Positions 26,353-34,929 of a stretch of 64,000 nt of DNA are shown one piece after another. The position numbers and the translations under genes are program-made. Under the pieces are notes generated by a model that was given only the letters and a program-made list of their open reading frames with translations, was not told the DNA's origin and searched no databases. This DNA is from Pseudodesulfovibrio thermohalotolerans. GTDB lineage: Bacteria; Desulfobacterota; Desulfovibrionia; Desulfovibrionales; Desulfovibrionaceae. How positions within the stretch are numbered: the first letter of the stretch is position 1; every line of letters starts with the position of its first letter. The stretch covers positions 3,823,579-3,887,578 of the forward strand of contig NZ_CP120635.1 in the NCBI RefSeq assembly GCF_021353295.2. Reading direction: 5' to 3'.

Positions 26353-28884
26353 TCAGCCGTTCTTTTTCGAAGGGCAGGTCAGGCGCGCCGCTTGCAGTTT
26401 TTCCCTGGTTCGGTCGGCCGTGTCGCCGCTGCGCCGCTTGAGGAGTTCCCTGGCCTTGGCCGCGCTCATGGGCTCGTGGAAGTAGAATCCCTGAACGCGG
26501 TTGCAGTTCAGGTCGAGGAGCAGGCAGATCTGCTCCGGGCTCTCCACGCCCTCGGCGATGACGTCGAGGTCCAGCGAGCGGCCCAGGGCGATGACCGCCT
26601 TGACGATCTCCATGTCCTCCGGGTCGTTTTTCATGCGCGCGATAAAGGTCCGGTCCACCTTGAGGGTGTCCACGGGCAGTTGCTGGAGCTGGGACAGGGA
26701 GGAATAGCCCGTGCCGAAATCGTCGATGGAGAAGCGCACTCCGGCGTCCCGCAGCCGGTTGAGAATGCGCAGGGACGACTCCGGGTTCCCCATGAGGGAT
26801 GATTCGGTGATTTCGAGCCGCAGGCAGGAGGGCGGGAGCCCGTACTTGGCGAGAAGCGAGACCACGATGCTGTCCAGCTCGATGCGGGCGAACTGCTTGC
26901 TTGAGAGGTTCACGGACATGAATATGTCGTCCACGCCCTCGGTTTCGTTGCGCCATCCGGCCAGGGTCCGCAGGGCTTGCTGAAGAACCCTCTCGCCCAG
27001 TTGGACGATGAGCCCCGACTCCTCGGCCTTGGGAATGAATTCCGCGGGCGGGACGGCCCCCCGTTCGGAGTGTTCCCATCGGGCCAGGGCTTCGAAGCCG
27101 ATGACGTCCGACCCGTCCAGGTCCATGATGGGCTGATAGACCACGTGGAACTCGTCGTCCGCCAGCCCCCGGCGCATGTCGTTTTCGAGGGTCATCTGGT
27201 CCACGGCGGTTTCAAGCATCCGCTCGGTGAAGACCTTGAAGCGGTTGCGTCCGGCCTCCTTGGCATAGTGCATGGCGATGTTGGCGTGCTGGAGCACGTC
27301 GGCGGCCTTGCGGTCCCCGACCGGGCTCAGGACGATGCCGAAGCTGGCCGAGGTCTGAACCTCGTTCCCGTTCAGGCGAAACGGCTCGGACAGGCGGCTG
27401 CGCACGCGCTTGATGATGCGGATGGCCTCGGCCGGGCTGGACAGTTCGTCCAGGAGCAGGACGAATTCGTCGCCGCCGAACCGGGAGACCGTGTCCAGGC
27501 CGCGCATCTCTCCGGCCAGCCGCAAGGCCGTTTCGGTCAGGACCATGTCGCCGAAAGTGTGGCCCAGGGAGTCATTGATGATCTTGAATCGGTCGAGGTC
27601 CACGAAGACCACGGCGAAGAAGTAGTTCTCGCGGCGTTTGGCGCGGCGCATGGCCTGCGCCAGGCGGTCCAGGCACAGGGTCCTGTTGGCCAGATTGGTC
27701 AGGGGGTCGTGCAGCGCCTGGTGCCGGAGCTGCTCCTCCATGTTTTTGCGCTCGGTGATGTCGCGGAAGCTCAGGCGCATTCCCAGCGGCTTGCCGCCGA
27801 TGCCCGCCACCGCGCGGCCGACCGCGCCGAGCCAGCGTGTGTTGCCGTCCGCCGTCAGGATGCGGAAGTCAAGGGTGTCGCCCCTGTCGGAGTTGGCCTC
27901 CACCAGGTAGGCGTCCCAGGCGTCCCGGTCGTCCTCGATGACGATTTCCCTGACCAGGGACGGGGCCTCGAAGAACCGTTCGGGCGGGTAGCCGGTGATT
28001 CGTTGGCTGGCAGGAGAGCAGTAGTGGACGGCATTGTCCGTGCCGATCCACAATTCCCAATCGTAGCCGAAGTCCGCGATGGTCCGGTAGCGTTCCTCGC
28101 TTTCCTGGAGCACGCGCACGAGCTTTTCCCGCTGGCCCTGAATCTGGGCTTTCTTCTTTTCCGTGATGCCCGATTGGCGGATGATGTAAAGGGAGAGCAG
28201 GGTGATGACGAGCAGGACGGCGAGGAAGATGAGGGCGACGCCGTCGCGGTATTCATTGATCTCGGTGCGCACGTCGTCCATGTACAGCCCTGTGCCGATG
28301 ATCCACCCCCATGGTTCGAACAGGCGTACGTGGGAGAGCTTGCGGGCGACGCGATCGGGCTGGTCCTGCCACTGCCAGTGGTACTCCACGAAGGCGTCCC
28401 GGCCCTTGCGGGCGGCGCGGGTGAACTCCATGAACACCCGCTTGCCGTCCTGGTCGCGGTAGTCGGTCAGGTCCAGGCCGTCCAGGTCCGGTCTGTACGG
28501 GTGCATTATCATGCGCGGGGTCAGGTCGGTTATCCAGAAATAGTCCTTGGATTCCGGACCATAGCGGGTGGTCCTGACGATCTCCGCGCCGAGCCGTTTG
28601 GCGTAGTCCCGGGAAATCTCGTCCCGGGCGGCCATATCCTCAAGGTGCGTCAGGGTGTCGATCAGCGTGTCGGTGATCTCGACGACCTTTTCCTTTTCGG
28701 CTTCCAGCAGGGCCGTTTCCATGGACGGGAGCAGGTACAGGAATATGGACCCCGCGATGAGCAAAAGCATTATCACCGAGGGGAGCAGGATGCGTACCGG
28801 GGCGAATTTCAGGTAGTGGGAGTGCTTGTCCTTCGGCATGGTGCGGCTGTCCTGTTCGGAGTGTCTGGTAATCGCATTCTCCAT
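26353..28884 (-). CDS. Membrane sensor with Cache, PAS, GGDEF and EAL domains
   Basis: This is a cyclic-di-GMP metabolic enzyme of about 843 residues. Domains in order are: a membrane helix (about 30-50), a periplasmic single Cache domain (about 55-205, with YFWITDLTPRMIMHPYRPDLDG), a second helix (about 220-240), a PAS domain (about 265-390), GGDEF and EAL. The GGDEF site is intact (RFGGDEF) with an I-site RGLD five residues upstream. The EAL part has EALARW, NLSSKQF, LEITESS, DDFGTGYSSL and AEGVES, so both activities look possible. The start at 28884 lacks a strong ribosome binding site; MPKDKHSH, 15 codons later, is the alternative. Confidence 0.92.
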   Translation of the reverse strand: MENAITRHSEQDSRTMPKDKHSHYLKFAPVRILLPSVIMLLLIAGSIFLYLLPSMETALLEAEKEKVVEITDTLIDTLTHLEDMAARDEISRDYAKRLGAEIVRTTRYGPESKDYFWITDLTPRMIMHPYRPDLDGLDLTDYRDQDGKRVFMEFTRAARKGRDAFVEYHWQWQDQPDRVARKLSHVRLFEPWGWIIGTGLYMDDVRTEINEYRDGVALIFLAVLLVITLLSLYIIRQSGITEKKKAQIQGQREKLVRVLQESEERYRTIADFGYDWELWIGTDNAVHYCSPASQRITGYPPERFFEAPSLVREIVIEDDRDAWDAYLVEANSDRGDTLDFRILTADGNTRWLGAVGRAVAGIGGKPLGMRLSFRDITERKNMEEQLRHQALHDPLTNLANRTLCLDRLAQAMRRAKRRENYFFAVVFVDLDRFKIINDSLGHTFGDMVLTETALRLAGEMRGLDTVSRFGGDEFVLLLDELSSPAEAIRIIKRVRSRLSEPFRLNGNEVQTSASFGIVLSPVGDRKAADVLQHANIAMHYAKEAGRNRFKVFTERMLETAVDQMTLENDMRRGLADDEFHVVYQPIMDLDGSDVIGFEALARWEHSERGAVPPAEFIPKAEESGLIVQLGERVLQQALRTLAGWRNETEGVDDIFMSVNLSSKQFARIELDSIVVSLLAKYGLPPSCLRLEITESSLMGNPESSLRILNRLRDAGVRFSIDDFGTGYSSLSQLQQLPVDTLKVDRTFIARMKNDPEDMEIVKAVIALGRSLDLDVIAEGVESPEQICLLLDLNCNRVQGFYFHEPMSAAKARELLKRRSGDTADRTREKLQAARLTCPSKKNG

Positions 28885-28964
28885 ATAACGTAAGAATGGG
28901 GAAAAAGAAAACGGGACACAATTATTGTTTCCAAAGCGTCGGCGTGATTCCGGCGCGTGTGCGG

Positions 28965-29756
28965 TCAGCGCTTCGGCGTCGGAGGCCGGAATACGGCCAC
29001 CTGGTTGCGGCCGCCGTTCTTGGCCGAGGTAAGGCCGGACTGGAGACGCTGCCGGAAGGATTCGGCCGTGTCGTCCGCTTCGGCCAGGGCCACACCGAGG
29101 GAGAGGGACATGCGGATTTTGCCCCCGAAGAGCTTGTGTCCCGCGAGAATGCGCATCTTTTCGGCCACGACGGCCGCCTTGTCGATGTCGGTGTGCGGGC
29201 AAAGAACGATGAATTTACCGCCGTGCCAGCGGAAGAGGAAATCGTTGGAGCGGAGCTGGGCGTCGAGACCTCGGGCCAGATCGGCCAGGACGCGGTCCCC
29301 GGCGCGGTCCCCGTGGGCCCGGTTGATGTCACGGAGGCCGTCCACGTCGAGCATGATTCCGGAAAGGGCGGGACCGTACCGTCGTACGTGGTCCAGTTCC
29401 CTGGTCGCGACATCTTCGAATTTGGCTCGGTTGTACGCGCGGGTCAGGGGATCGAGGACCGTGCGCCGTTCCAGCTCCCTGGCCAACTCGTCGGCCCTGG
29501 CTGCGTCCCTGCCCAGGAGCGGGACGACCTGTTTCAGGATGAGCAGGGCCTGGCCTCCGAGCACGAGAATCCCGGCCGCCATGCACAGATGGGAGAGGGC
29601 GAGAAGCCCCTCGTGGCTCTGTTCCGGTTCGGTGCGCAGGGTGAGGACTATGCCCGCGAAGACGCACAGGAGTGCGGCCATGGCCAGCACGCTTGCGATG
29701 TAAAGGACCTTGTAGCGCGTTCTGAGTCCGGGGGTGGCGATACGGTCCTTTATCAT
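28965..29756 (-). CDS. Membrane GGDEF-like protein with degenerate active site
   Basis: The 263-residue product has two membrane helices (about 15-40 and 53-77), a short linker and one GGDEF-family domain. The nucleotide-binding part is recognisable (DPLTRAYNRAKFED, MLDVDGLRDINRAHG). The active-site loop reads HGGKF (178-182) in place of GGDEF, so the catalytic acidic residue is lost. The inhibitory I-site RxxD is kept as RSND (169-172), exactly five residues upstream. It is therefore probably a cyclic-di-GMP receptor rather than a synthase. It lies 13 bases after a gene for a small exported protein. Confidence 0.9.
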   Translation of the reverse strand: MIKDRIATPGLRTRYKVLYIASVLAMAALLCVFAGIVLTLRTEPEQSHEGLLALSHLCMAAGILVLGGQALLILKQVVPLLGRDAARADELARELERRTVLDPLTRAYNRAKFEDVATRELDHVRRYGPALSGIMLDVDGLRDINRAHGDRAGDRVLADLARGLDAQLRSNDFLFRWHGGKFIVLCPHTDIDKAAVVAEKMRILAGHKLFGGKIRMSLSLGVALAEADDTAESFRQRLQSGLTSAKNGGRNQVAVFRPPTPKR

Positions 29757-29769
29757 GTCTGGGCGGGGG

Positions 29770-30228
29770 CTATTGGGGGGAGCCTTCGAATGTGTAGTAG
29801 AGGCTGCCCGTGTCGTTGTCGTTGTTGTAGTTCAACTCGATGGAGAAGTCGGGCCACATCCAGCCGTAGCGGAAGCCGATGCCCCGTCCCGCACCGTAGC
29901 GCTGCATGAGCATGTCCTTGAGGAAGAACTGGTTGACCCGGCCCTTGAAGGCGATGCCCACGCGATAGAGCTTGTCTGCGTGGAAGTAGTAGGCGACGGA
30001 CGTGATTTCGGCCTTGCCGTATGTCATGGGCTCGTCGCGTTTGAAGTAGGTGTCCTTGAAGCCGGGTTCCTGCACCGGGGCAAGACCGGGAATCTCGGAT
30101 AGGGGAGTGCCCCAGGTGATTCCCCGGAAAGCGGTGGGGCGGGGAGCCTGGACATAGTCGGAAGCGGCGGCGGGCACGGCTGCGATTATCAGGACGATTA
30201 GTAGTGTCAGGGTGAACAGTTTGTTCAT
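29770..30228 (-). CDS. Exported protein of unknown function
   Basis: The 152-residue product starts with a clear Sec signal peptide (MNKLFTLTLLIVLIIAAVPAAA). I do not recognise the mature part. It contains FRGITWGTPLSEIPGL, a wording seen in small periplasmic proteins that begin with a FxGixWGTp segment, then aromatic-rich strands ending in YGWMWPDFSIELNYNNDNDTGSLYYTF. The start at 30228 follows GAGAGAG. It is 13 bases upstream of the degenerate GGDEF gene and probably in one transcript with it. Confidence 0.8.
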   Translation of the reverse strand: MNKLFTLTLLIVLIIAAVPAAASDYVQAPRPTAFRGITWGTPLSEIPGLAPVQEPGFKDTYFKRDEPMTYGKAEITSVAYYFHADKLYRVGIAFKGRVNQFFLKDMLMQRYGAGRGIGFRYGWMWPDFSIELNYNNDNDTGSLYYTFEGSPQ

Positions 30229-30399
30229 GACCGGTCTCTCTCTGGCAAAGTATATGGAAGCATCCAGAATGGACGCATTGTACGGATTTATGGACGAAAC
30301 GCAAGAAGGAGGAAGGTCCGGCCCGCGTCGGCGGGGCCGCTTGCGCATTGTCAGCCCGATGGGGGTTGTGGTATCGCAGGGCAAGCGAAGGAGGCGCTC

Positions 30400-30810
30400 A
30401 TGAAACGATTCGCGGCATTGGCCCTTGTGTTGTTCCTGTCCGCCTGCGGCGGCCCCGGCCCGGATGCCGGTCGGCTCGACGCCCTGGAAGCCGAGGTCCG
30501 GACTCTGAAAGAGGAAGCCGGAGCGCACGACAAGGCGTTTCGCGAGGAGCTTGCCCAGGTGCGCCAAAACCTCGACGCCATCCGGGCGCTGCTCGAAAAG
30601 GGGCAAGGCGGGGCGCTGGACCGCGAGGACACAGCCCCTGGCGCGGTTCCTTCGGACGAGGAGCTGGACGCCAAGGCCAAGTCCTTCGTGAGCGAGAATC
30701 TCGATCGGCTTATGGCGCTGACCCGCAAGCTTCTGGACAAGATGGAGTCCGAGCTGGACAACAAGCCCCGGGAGACCGGGGAGCCGCCCGCCCAGGGCGA
30801 CGAAATTTGA
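30400..30810 (+). CDS. Coiled-coil lipoprotein of unknown function
   Basis: The 136-residue product has a lipoprotein signal MKRFAALALVLFLSAC with cysteine at 16. Residues 25-70 form a charged heptad-rich coiled coil (RLDALEAEVRTLKEEAGAHDKAF). A second helical stretch follows near 88-120. The end is proline and acid rich. It is 13 bases ahead of another lipoprotein gene. It may be an envelope spacer or accessory protein; no family was recognised. Confidence 0.82.
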   Translation: MKRFAALALVLFLSACGGPGPDAGRLDALEAEVRTLKEEAGAHDKAFREELAQVRQNLDAIRALLEKGQGGALDREDTAPGAVPSDEELDAKAKSFVSENLDRLMALTRKLLDKMESELDNKPRETGEPPAQGDEI

Positions 30811-30823
30811 TGGAGACTATTCG

Positions 30824-31384
30824 ATGAGGACATATATGAAATGGCTGCCGCTCGCGGCCCTGGTTCTGGCCCTGCTGACCGGGTGCGCCGCAGGCAACGC
30901 CATCAAACTGAAATACGCGCTCATCAGCACGGATTCCCCGTGCTCGGGCGAGGTGACGGTTTTCCGGTTCGAGGACAAGCGGCCCGCGGGGGTGCTGGGC
31001 AAGACCTCCGACAAGGAGACCATAACCACCCTGTCCGATGTGGCCGACTGGGTGGGCTGGGCACTGTTTGACGAGCTTGAGAACGCCGGGTGCAAGGCCC
31101 GGTACAGAACCACCGCGCTCACGCCCGCCGACGACCTTGTGGTTACCGGCGAGGTTCTCGACTTGACCCTGAATCAGACCGGCGTGACCACATACAAGGG
31201 CCGCGTGTCGGTTCGGATAGTGGTGTCCCGGAGCGGTAAAACCCTGCATACCGAGAAGTACACCAGCGAGGTGGAGGACGTGGTTGTGCCCGGCTATTCC
31301 TCCCAGGCCGACATCCTTGCCGAGGCCCTTCGCGGGGTCATGTACGAGGCCATCCCGGCCATTGCCGCGGCTGCCGAGAAATAG
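30824..31384 (+). CDS. YajG-like outer-membrane lipoprotein
   Basis: The 186-residue lipoprotein has signal MRTYMKWLPLAALVLALLTGC. The mature part begins AAGNAIKLKYA and contains an alternating beta pattern (LVVTGEVLDLTLNQTGVTTYKGRVSVRIVVS), similar to the YajG group of lipoproteins of unknown role. A second in-frame ATG at codon 5 is possible. It is probably co-transcribed with the coiled-coil lipoprotein upstream and perhaps with the nitroreductase downstream (56 bases). Confidence 0.8.
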   Translation: MRTYMKWLPLAALVLALLTGCAAGNAIKLKYALISTDSPCSGEVTVFRFEDKRPAGVLGKTSDKETITTLSDVADWVGWALFDELENAGCKARYRTTALTPADDLVVTGEVLDLTLNQTGVTTYKGRVSVRIVVSRSGKTLHTEKYTSEVEDVVVPGYSSQADILAEALRGVMYEAIPAIAAAAEK

Positions 31385-31439
31385 CCCGATTCCCCTTTCC
31401 TCCCGGTTCGCCGGGCCCAAGCCCCTTCGAGGAGCAAAG

Positions 31440-32243
31440 ATGTTTGCCGACAAGGATATCTGCAAGCGCTGCGGCGCGTGTCTGGACGAGTGCCCCTTCG
31501 ACCTCATCGTCGAAGACCGCGAGGGCTTTCCCAAGCTTCGCCCCGCTGCCAAGAAAACCTGCATCAACTGCGGCCATTGTGTGGCCGTCTGCCCCGTGGG
31601 GGCCGTGACGCTGCCCGAGATGCCCGTGACCGCCGGCCTGTCCCCGGCCCAGTGCGCCCCGTTCGACCGCGAGCTTAAGGTGACGCCCGAACAGGCCGAC
31701 CAGTTCCTCAGCGGACGCCGCTCGGTGCGCACCTACAAGGACAAGGTCGTGCCCGGCGAGGTCCTGGAACATCTCTTTTCCGTGTCCGGGTTCGCGCCCA
31801 GCGCCAAGAACGGCCAGCCCGCGCGGTGGATCGTCACCCGCACGCCCGAGGCCACCCGCCGCCTGGCGGGCATGACCGTGGACTACATGGCCACCAACTC
31901 GATCATGCCCGGCGTGGTCAAGAACTGGGCGCGCGGCGTGGACAAGATTCTCCATGGCGCTCCCCACGTGGCCGTGGCGCACGCCCCGGAGGACGGTTTC
32001 AACCCGGCCGAGGACTGCGCCCTGGCCGCTGCCTACCTCGAACTGGCCGCCCACGCCCACGGCCTTGGCGCCTGCTGGGCGGGCTTCCTCATGGAGGTGG
32101 CCGAAGGGTGCTGCAACATTCGCCGTGAGCTGGGCATTCCCGAAGGCCACGGCGTCTATGCCGCCCTGATACTCGGTTATCCGAAGTACCGCTACAAGCG
32201 AATTCCCACCCGTCGTCCCGTGGAAATCGGCTGGCTGGATTGA
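31440..32243 (+). CDS. Nitroreductase with N-terminal ferredoxin domain
   Basis: The 267-residue flavoprotein has two 4Fe-4S motifs at the N-terminus (CKRCGACLDECP at 8-19 and CINCGHCVAVCP near 41-52), then an FMN nitroreductase fold from about residue 85 (RRSVRTYKDKVVPGEVLEHL, FAPSAKNGQPARWIV, GACWAGF). Such fusions pass electrons from ferredoxin to FMN. The physiological substrate is unknown. The start at 31440 follows GAGGAG and gives the first cysteine motif at once; an upstream in-frame extension is not coding. Confidence 0.93.
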   Translation: MFADKDICKRCGACLDECPFDLIVEDREGFPKLRPAAKKTCINCGHCVAVCPVGAVTLPEMPVTAGLSPAQCAPFDRELKVTPEQADQFLSGRRSVRTYKDKVVPGEVLEHLFSVSGFAPSAKNGQPARWIVTRTPEATRRLAGMTVDYMATNSIMPGVVKNWARGVDKILHGAPHVAVAHAPEDGFNPAEDCALAAAYLELAAHAHGLGACWAGFLMEVAEGCCNIRRELGIPEGHGVYAALILGYPKYRYKRIPTRRPVEIGWLD

Positions 32244-32298
32244 TAGGAACCTTTTCCCGGAGCCTGTCCCGGGCACGGAGAAGGCGAAATTCCATGAG

Positions 32299-32332
32299 AA
32301 AGGCCCCGCTCGAATAATCGAGCGGGGCCTTT
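32299..32332. terminator. Bidirectional terminator
   Basis: A perfect stem (AAAGGCCCCGCTCGA, loop ATAA, complement) ending in TTT lies between the convergent nitroreductase and 3D-domain genes. Confidence 0.9.
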
Positions 32333-32349
32333 CTCGCGCGTCCCGTCGG

Positions 32350-32844
32350 CTAGATGTCGAGGAGCGCGGCCTTGATGTTCTTTCTCCCGAACTCGCGGGC
32401 CCGGGATTCGTCCCACATGAAGATGTCGATGCGCTGGTGATAGCGCTTGTTCATGAGGTCGTTGATCTCGAAGATGCCGTAGCCTTCGATGCGGACCTTG
32501 CGTCCGAAGACCCATCCCTGATCGAAGAGGTCGCGGGACACGGCGATGGTGCCGGAACGGACCTTGCGCATGGAGGCGGCGATAAGCGGGTCGTCGTCGC
32601 ACTGGTCGGTGGACGGGTTGTAGGCGGTCACGGTGACCGTGCGCACCGGGGATCGGTTCTTGGCCTTTTGGAGGAGGCGGGCCTCCTCGACCAGTATCTT
32701 GCGCGCTTCGGCGGTCTTCTGGACCAGCTCAAGGCGGTGGGTCAGGTCGTCGATTTTCTGTTGTTTCACGACGACGACTACCGCCAGGATCACGAGGGTC
32801 GCACAGAGGACCGGGGTGAAGGTGTAGTTGAAGAGTATTCGCAT
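32350..32844 (-). CDS. Membrane-anchored 3D-domain protein
   Basis: The 164-residue product has one N-terminal membrane helix (about 10-27), a coiled-coil stretch (28-60) and a C-terminal 3D domain. That double-psi barrel has three conserved aspartates and is found in lytic transglycosylases and Rpf-like proteins. VTAYNPSTDQCDDDPLIAAS and the later VRIEGYGIFEINDLMNKR and RIDIFMWD match the family. It probably acts on peptidoglycan outside the inner membrane; that is an inference. Confidence 0.85.
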   Translation of the reverse strand: MRILFNYTFTPVLCATLVILAVVVVVKQQKIDDLTHRLELVQKTAEARKILVEEARLLQKAKNRSPVRTVTVTAYNPSTDQCDDDPLIAASMRKVRSGTIAVSRDLFDQGWVFGRKVRIEGYGIFEINDLMNKRYHQRIDIFMWDESRAREFGRKNIKAALLDI

Positions 32845-33145
32845 ATAGGGATTGCTCCGTTGTCGTTTTTGGTCCGTGGCATATAATGATCGGAAAATAA
32901 CTTGTCAACGCCAAAACCTTTTCGATGCAAGACGTGGGCCTTTCTTAGCTAACATATTGAATTTAATTATGATGTATGAATATCGTTCTTGCGATCAACC
33001 GGTGCCGTCAAGAAAGCGTTTCATTTTTTCAACAGCTTGGGAGACTCCGGTTTTTTCGATGAAATTATTTCTTGATATAGAATATCGCTTTCAATATAGT
33101 GTCAACGAAACGATAGCTATTTTCCTAATTTTATCAAGGATAATA
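32845..33145. other. AT-rich intergenic tract
   Basis: These 301 bases before the MBL-like gene are markedly richer in A and T than the surrounding genes, with stretches such as TGAATTTAATTATGATG and many in-frame codons of unusual type. A frame is open across it on the plus strand, but its codon use is unlike the neighbours and no start signal supports it. No RNA gene was recognised. It may contain promoters for the downstream gene. Confidence 0.5.
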
Positions 33146-34408
33146 ATGGATTCGACAATGTTTAGAATGCTCCCCGCGTACAGTGGGGATGCCTGCCTGC
33201 TGACCACCCGCCGGGGGACATATCTTTTCGACGGCGGGATTTTGTGTGGAGATTTGTCCCGAATGCTGCGTGAGCGACGGGTGGGCAAATTGCGGGTCGC
33301 GGTGTGCACATCCGCGTCGCCTGAGCGGCTCGGCGGCATTCTCGATCTCATGGAGAGCGGGTATCCGGTGGGCGAATACTGGCTGCCGGACAGCCTGCGC
33401 GTCCTCGCCGCAGCGGCTCGCGACTTTGATGGCGGGTTTCCCGACTGGCTTGTCCGGTGCGGCTGGCCGGTGCCGGTGGAGGCGTCCTTTCCCATGCCCA
33501 ACACCATGCCCCCGGTTCAGGAAGGTCATCCGCTGACCGCGTGCGCGGAGCTTGCCCTGCTCGGGACGGCCGCCTGCACGGGGCGGCTGCCGGTCGAACC
33601 TCGGCCGTTGGCTCCGGCGGAGACGTTCCCGGCCGTGTCGAGGATGCTATTGTCTTCCTTGGCGGAGACCGGGAACGGCGGACTGCTGCAACTGTGTCTG
33701 GATGCCCTGGGCAGGGACGAGAAGCGGAATCTCCCGGCAAGCGCGGTGCTTTGCGGCAGGCTGCTGGCCAATCGCGCGGAGGCGTTGCCTCCGTCCACGC
33801 ACCGGGTGGCCCGGCAGGTGGGGATGACGTTTGCCCTGGCCGTCATGGCCGAGGGGTTGCTGGCGCGGGGCGGTATCCGGGTGCGCTGGTTCCGGCAGAC
33901 GGGACGGCTTGAGGAGCACCTGGTGCCGAGGCATCCCGTCATGTGCCTGAACGGCGTGGAAGCGGCGGACAGGGGAGCGGAGCCGCGCCGGATGTCGGCG
34001 GCGTCCTTGCTCCAGGCGGCCAGACGCATTTCCGTGCCCGGGGCCGGGCTGGTCTTCCGCTATGGCGACGCGGATTGCGGCGTCCTTGTCTGCGGCAACT
34101 CCAGGCTTTCCTTTTTGGGACGGCGCGGAGTTCTTCCACTTGCCCGCCCCACCGTCATAACGGCCCCGCAACTGGGATCCCCCGGCGGCGAAGGGGCATA
34201 CGGCCGCGTGCGGTCCGCCGATCCCGGGGCCGACGCCTGGGTGCGCGCAAAGTGTTTCCGGTCCAGGCGGGTGGCCGAGGGGTTTATGCGGCAGGCGGTC
34301 CGTTATTGCCTGTGCAACTGTAGGGACCGGACCCTTCAGGAAATTCTGCTCGTCTTCGATCGAGGCCGGTGGCGTCGGCTGGCCGGAGGCGTGTGCACCT
34401 GCCTCTGA
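33146..34408 (+). CDS. Metallo-beta-lactamase-like protein lacking metal ligands
   Basis: The 420-residue product opens like the ComEC-type MBL fold: FRMLPAYSGDACLL, then YLFDGG, then VAVCTSASPERLGG at 52-64. In active members the last segment reads T-H-x-H-x-D-H-x-G-G; here the four metal-binding positions are S, S, E and R. The remainder (70-420) contains RQVGMTFALAVMAEGLL and a late strand-rich part (GLVFRYGDADCGVLVCGNSRLSFLG), and a cysteine-rich end CLCNCR. The start at 33146 follows AAGGA. Function is unknown; a non-enzymatic or scaffold role is inferred. Confidence 0.75.
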   Translation: MDSTMFRMLPAYSGDACLLTTRRGTYLFDGGILCGDLSRMLRERRVGKLRVAVCTSASPERLGGILDLMESGYPVGEYWLPDSLRVLAAAARDFDGGFPDWLVRCGWPVPVEASFPMPNTMPPVQEGHPLTACAELALLGTAACTGRLPVEPRPLAPAETFPAVSRMLLSSLAETGNGGLLQLCLDALGRDEKRNLPASAVLCGRLLANRAEALPPSTHRVARQVGMTFALAVMAEGLLARGGIRVRWFRQTGRLEEHLVPRHPVMCLNGVEAADRGAEPRRMSAASLLQAARRISVPGAGLVFRYGDADCGVLVCGNSRLSFLGRRGVLPLARPTVITAPQLGSPGGEGAYGRVRSADPGADAWVRAKCFRSRRVAEGFMRQAVRYCLCNCRDRTLQEILLVFDRGRWRRLAGGVCTCL

Positions 34409-34509
34409 TCCGCTGCGGGGGCGGGCGGTCATCCCGGCACGGGCGACCCTCTTTCCAATTCGTCTGCAAAATGGTATTATATATGTCTATATATTATTGG
34501 AGGGGAGCA

Positions 34510-34857
34510 ATGATGCGGGATTTGTTCGATGCCGACCATTTCCTGGACAGCGTTGTCCAGGACAGGGAGCTGGCCGTTGACCTCGTCGAAGCCTTTATCG
34601 AAGACTGCCCGGAACGGCTGGCCGAGTTGACCGAGGCTCTGGCCGAAGGCGACGCCGACAGGGGACGCAAGTTGGCCCATTCGTTGAAAGGCATGTGCGG
34701 TGTGGTCCGCGCCGGGGTGTTGAGCAGGCTGGCTTTGGAAATGGAGTCGGCCGCGCAGAAGGGCGATTTGGACGGCGTGCGCGAAAGGATGGGCATGTTC
34801 ACCGAGGGCCTGGCCCGGGTCATGGCGCTCATGGAAGATTTCAGGAAACACGGCTGA
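34510..34857 (+). CDS. Histidine phosphotransfer (Hpt) protein
   Basis: This is a stand-alone Hpt domain of 115 residues that relays phosphate between a hybrid kinase and a response regulator. The four-helix pattern and the phosphorylated histidine H57 in KLAHSLKGMCGVVRA are clear. Two ATGs (34510, 34513) follow GGGGAG. An AT-rich promoter-like stretch TATTATATATG lies 25 bases upstream. No partner kinase or regulator is adjacent, so its pathway cannot be named. Confidence 0.92.
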   Translation: MMRDLFDADHFLDSVVQDRELAVDLVEAFIEDCPERLAELTEALAEGDADRGRKLAHSLKGMCGVVRAGVLSRLALEMESAAQKGDLDGVRERMGMFTEGLARVMALMEDFRKHG

Positions 34858-34875
34858 GTCCGGGACGCCGGGGCG

Positions 34876-34911
34876 AAAAAAAGGCCTGTCCGTATTGGAC
34901 AGGCCTTTTTT
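34876..34911. terminator. Bidirectional terminator
   Basis: A stem AAGGCCTGTCC with loop GTATT and its complement is flanked by A residues on the left and T residues on the right. It lies between the convergent Hpt and OmpH-like genes. Confidence 0.93.
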
Positions 34912-34929
34912 CGTGTCGATAGGGGAGCG

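Noticed and set aside
26977..28893. 638-codon open frame on the plus strand opposite the GGDEF-EAL gene
   Set aside because: Its composition follows the reverse strand of a clear gene and no start signal or domain is visible.
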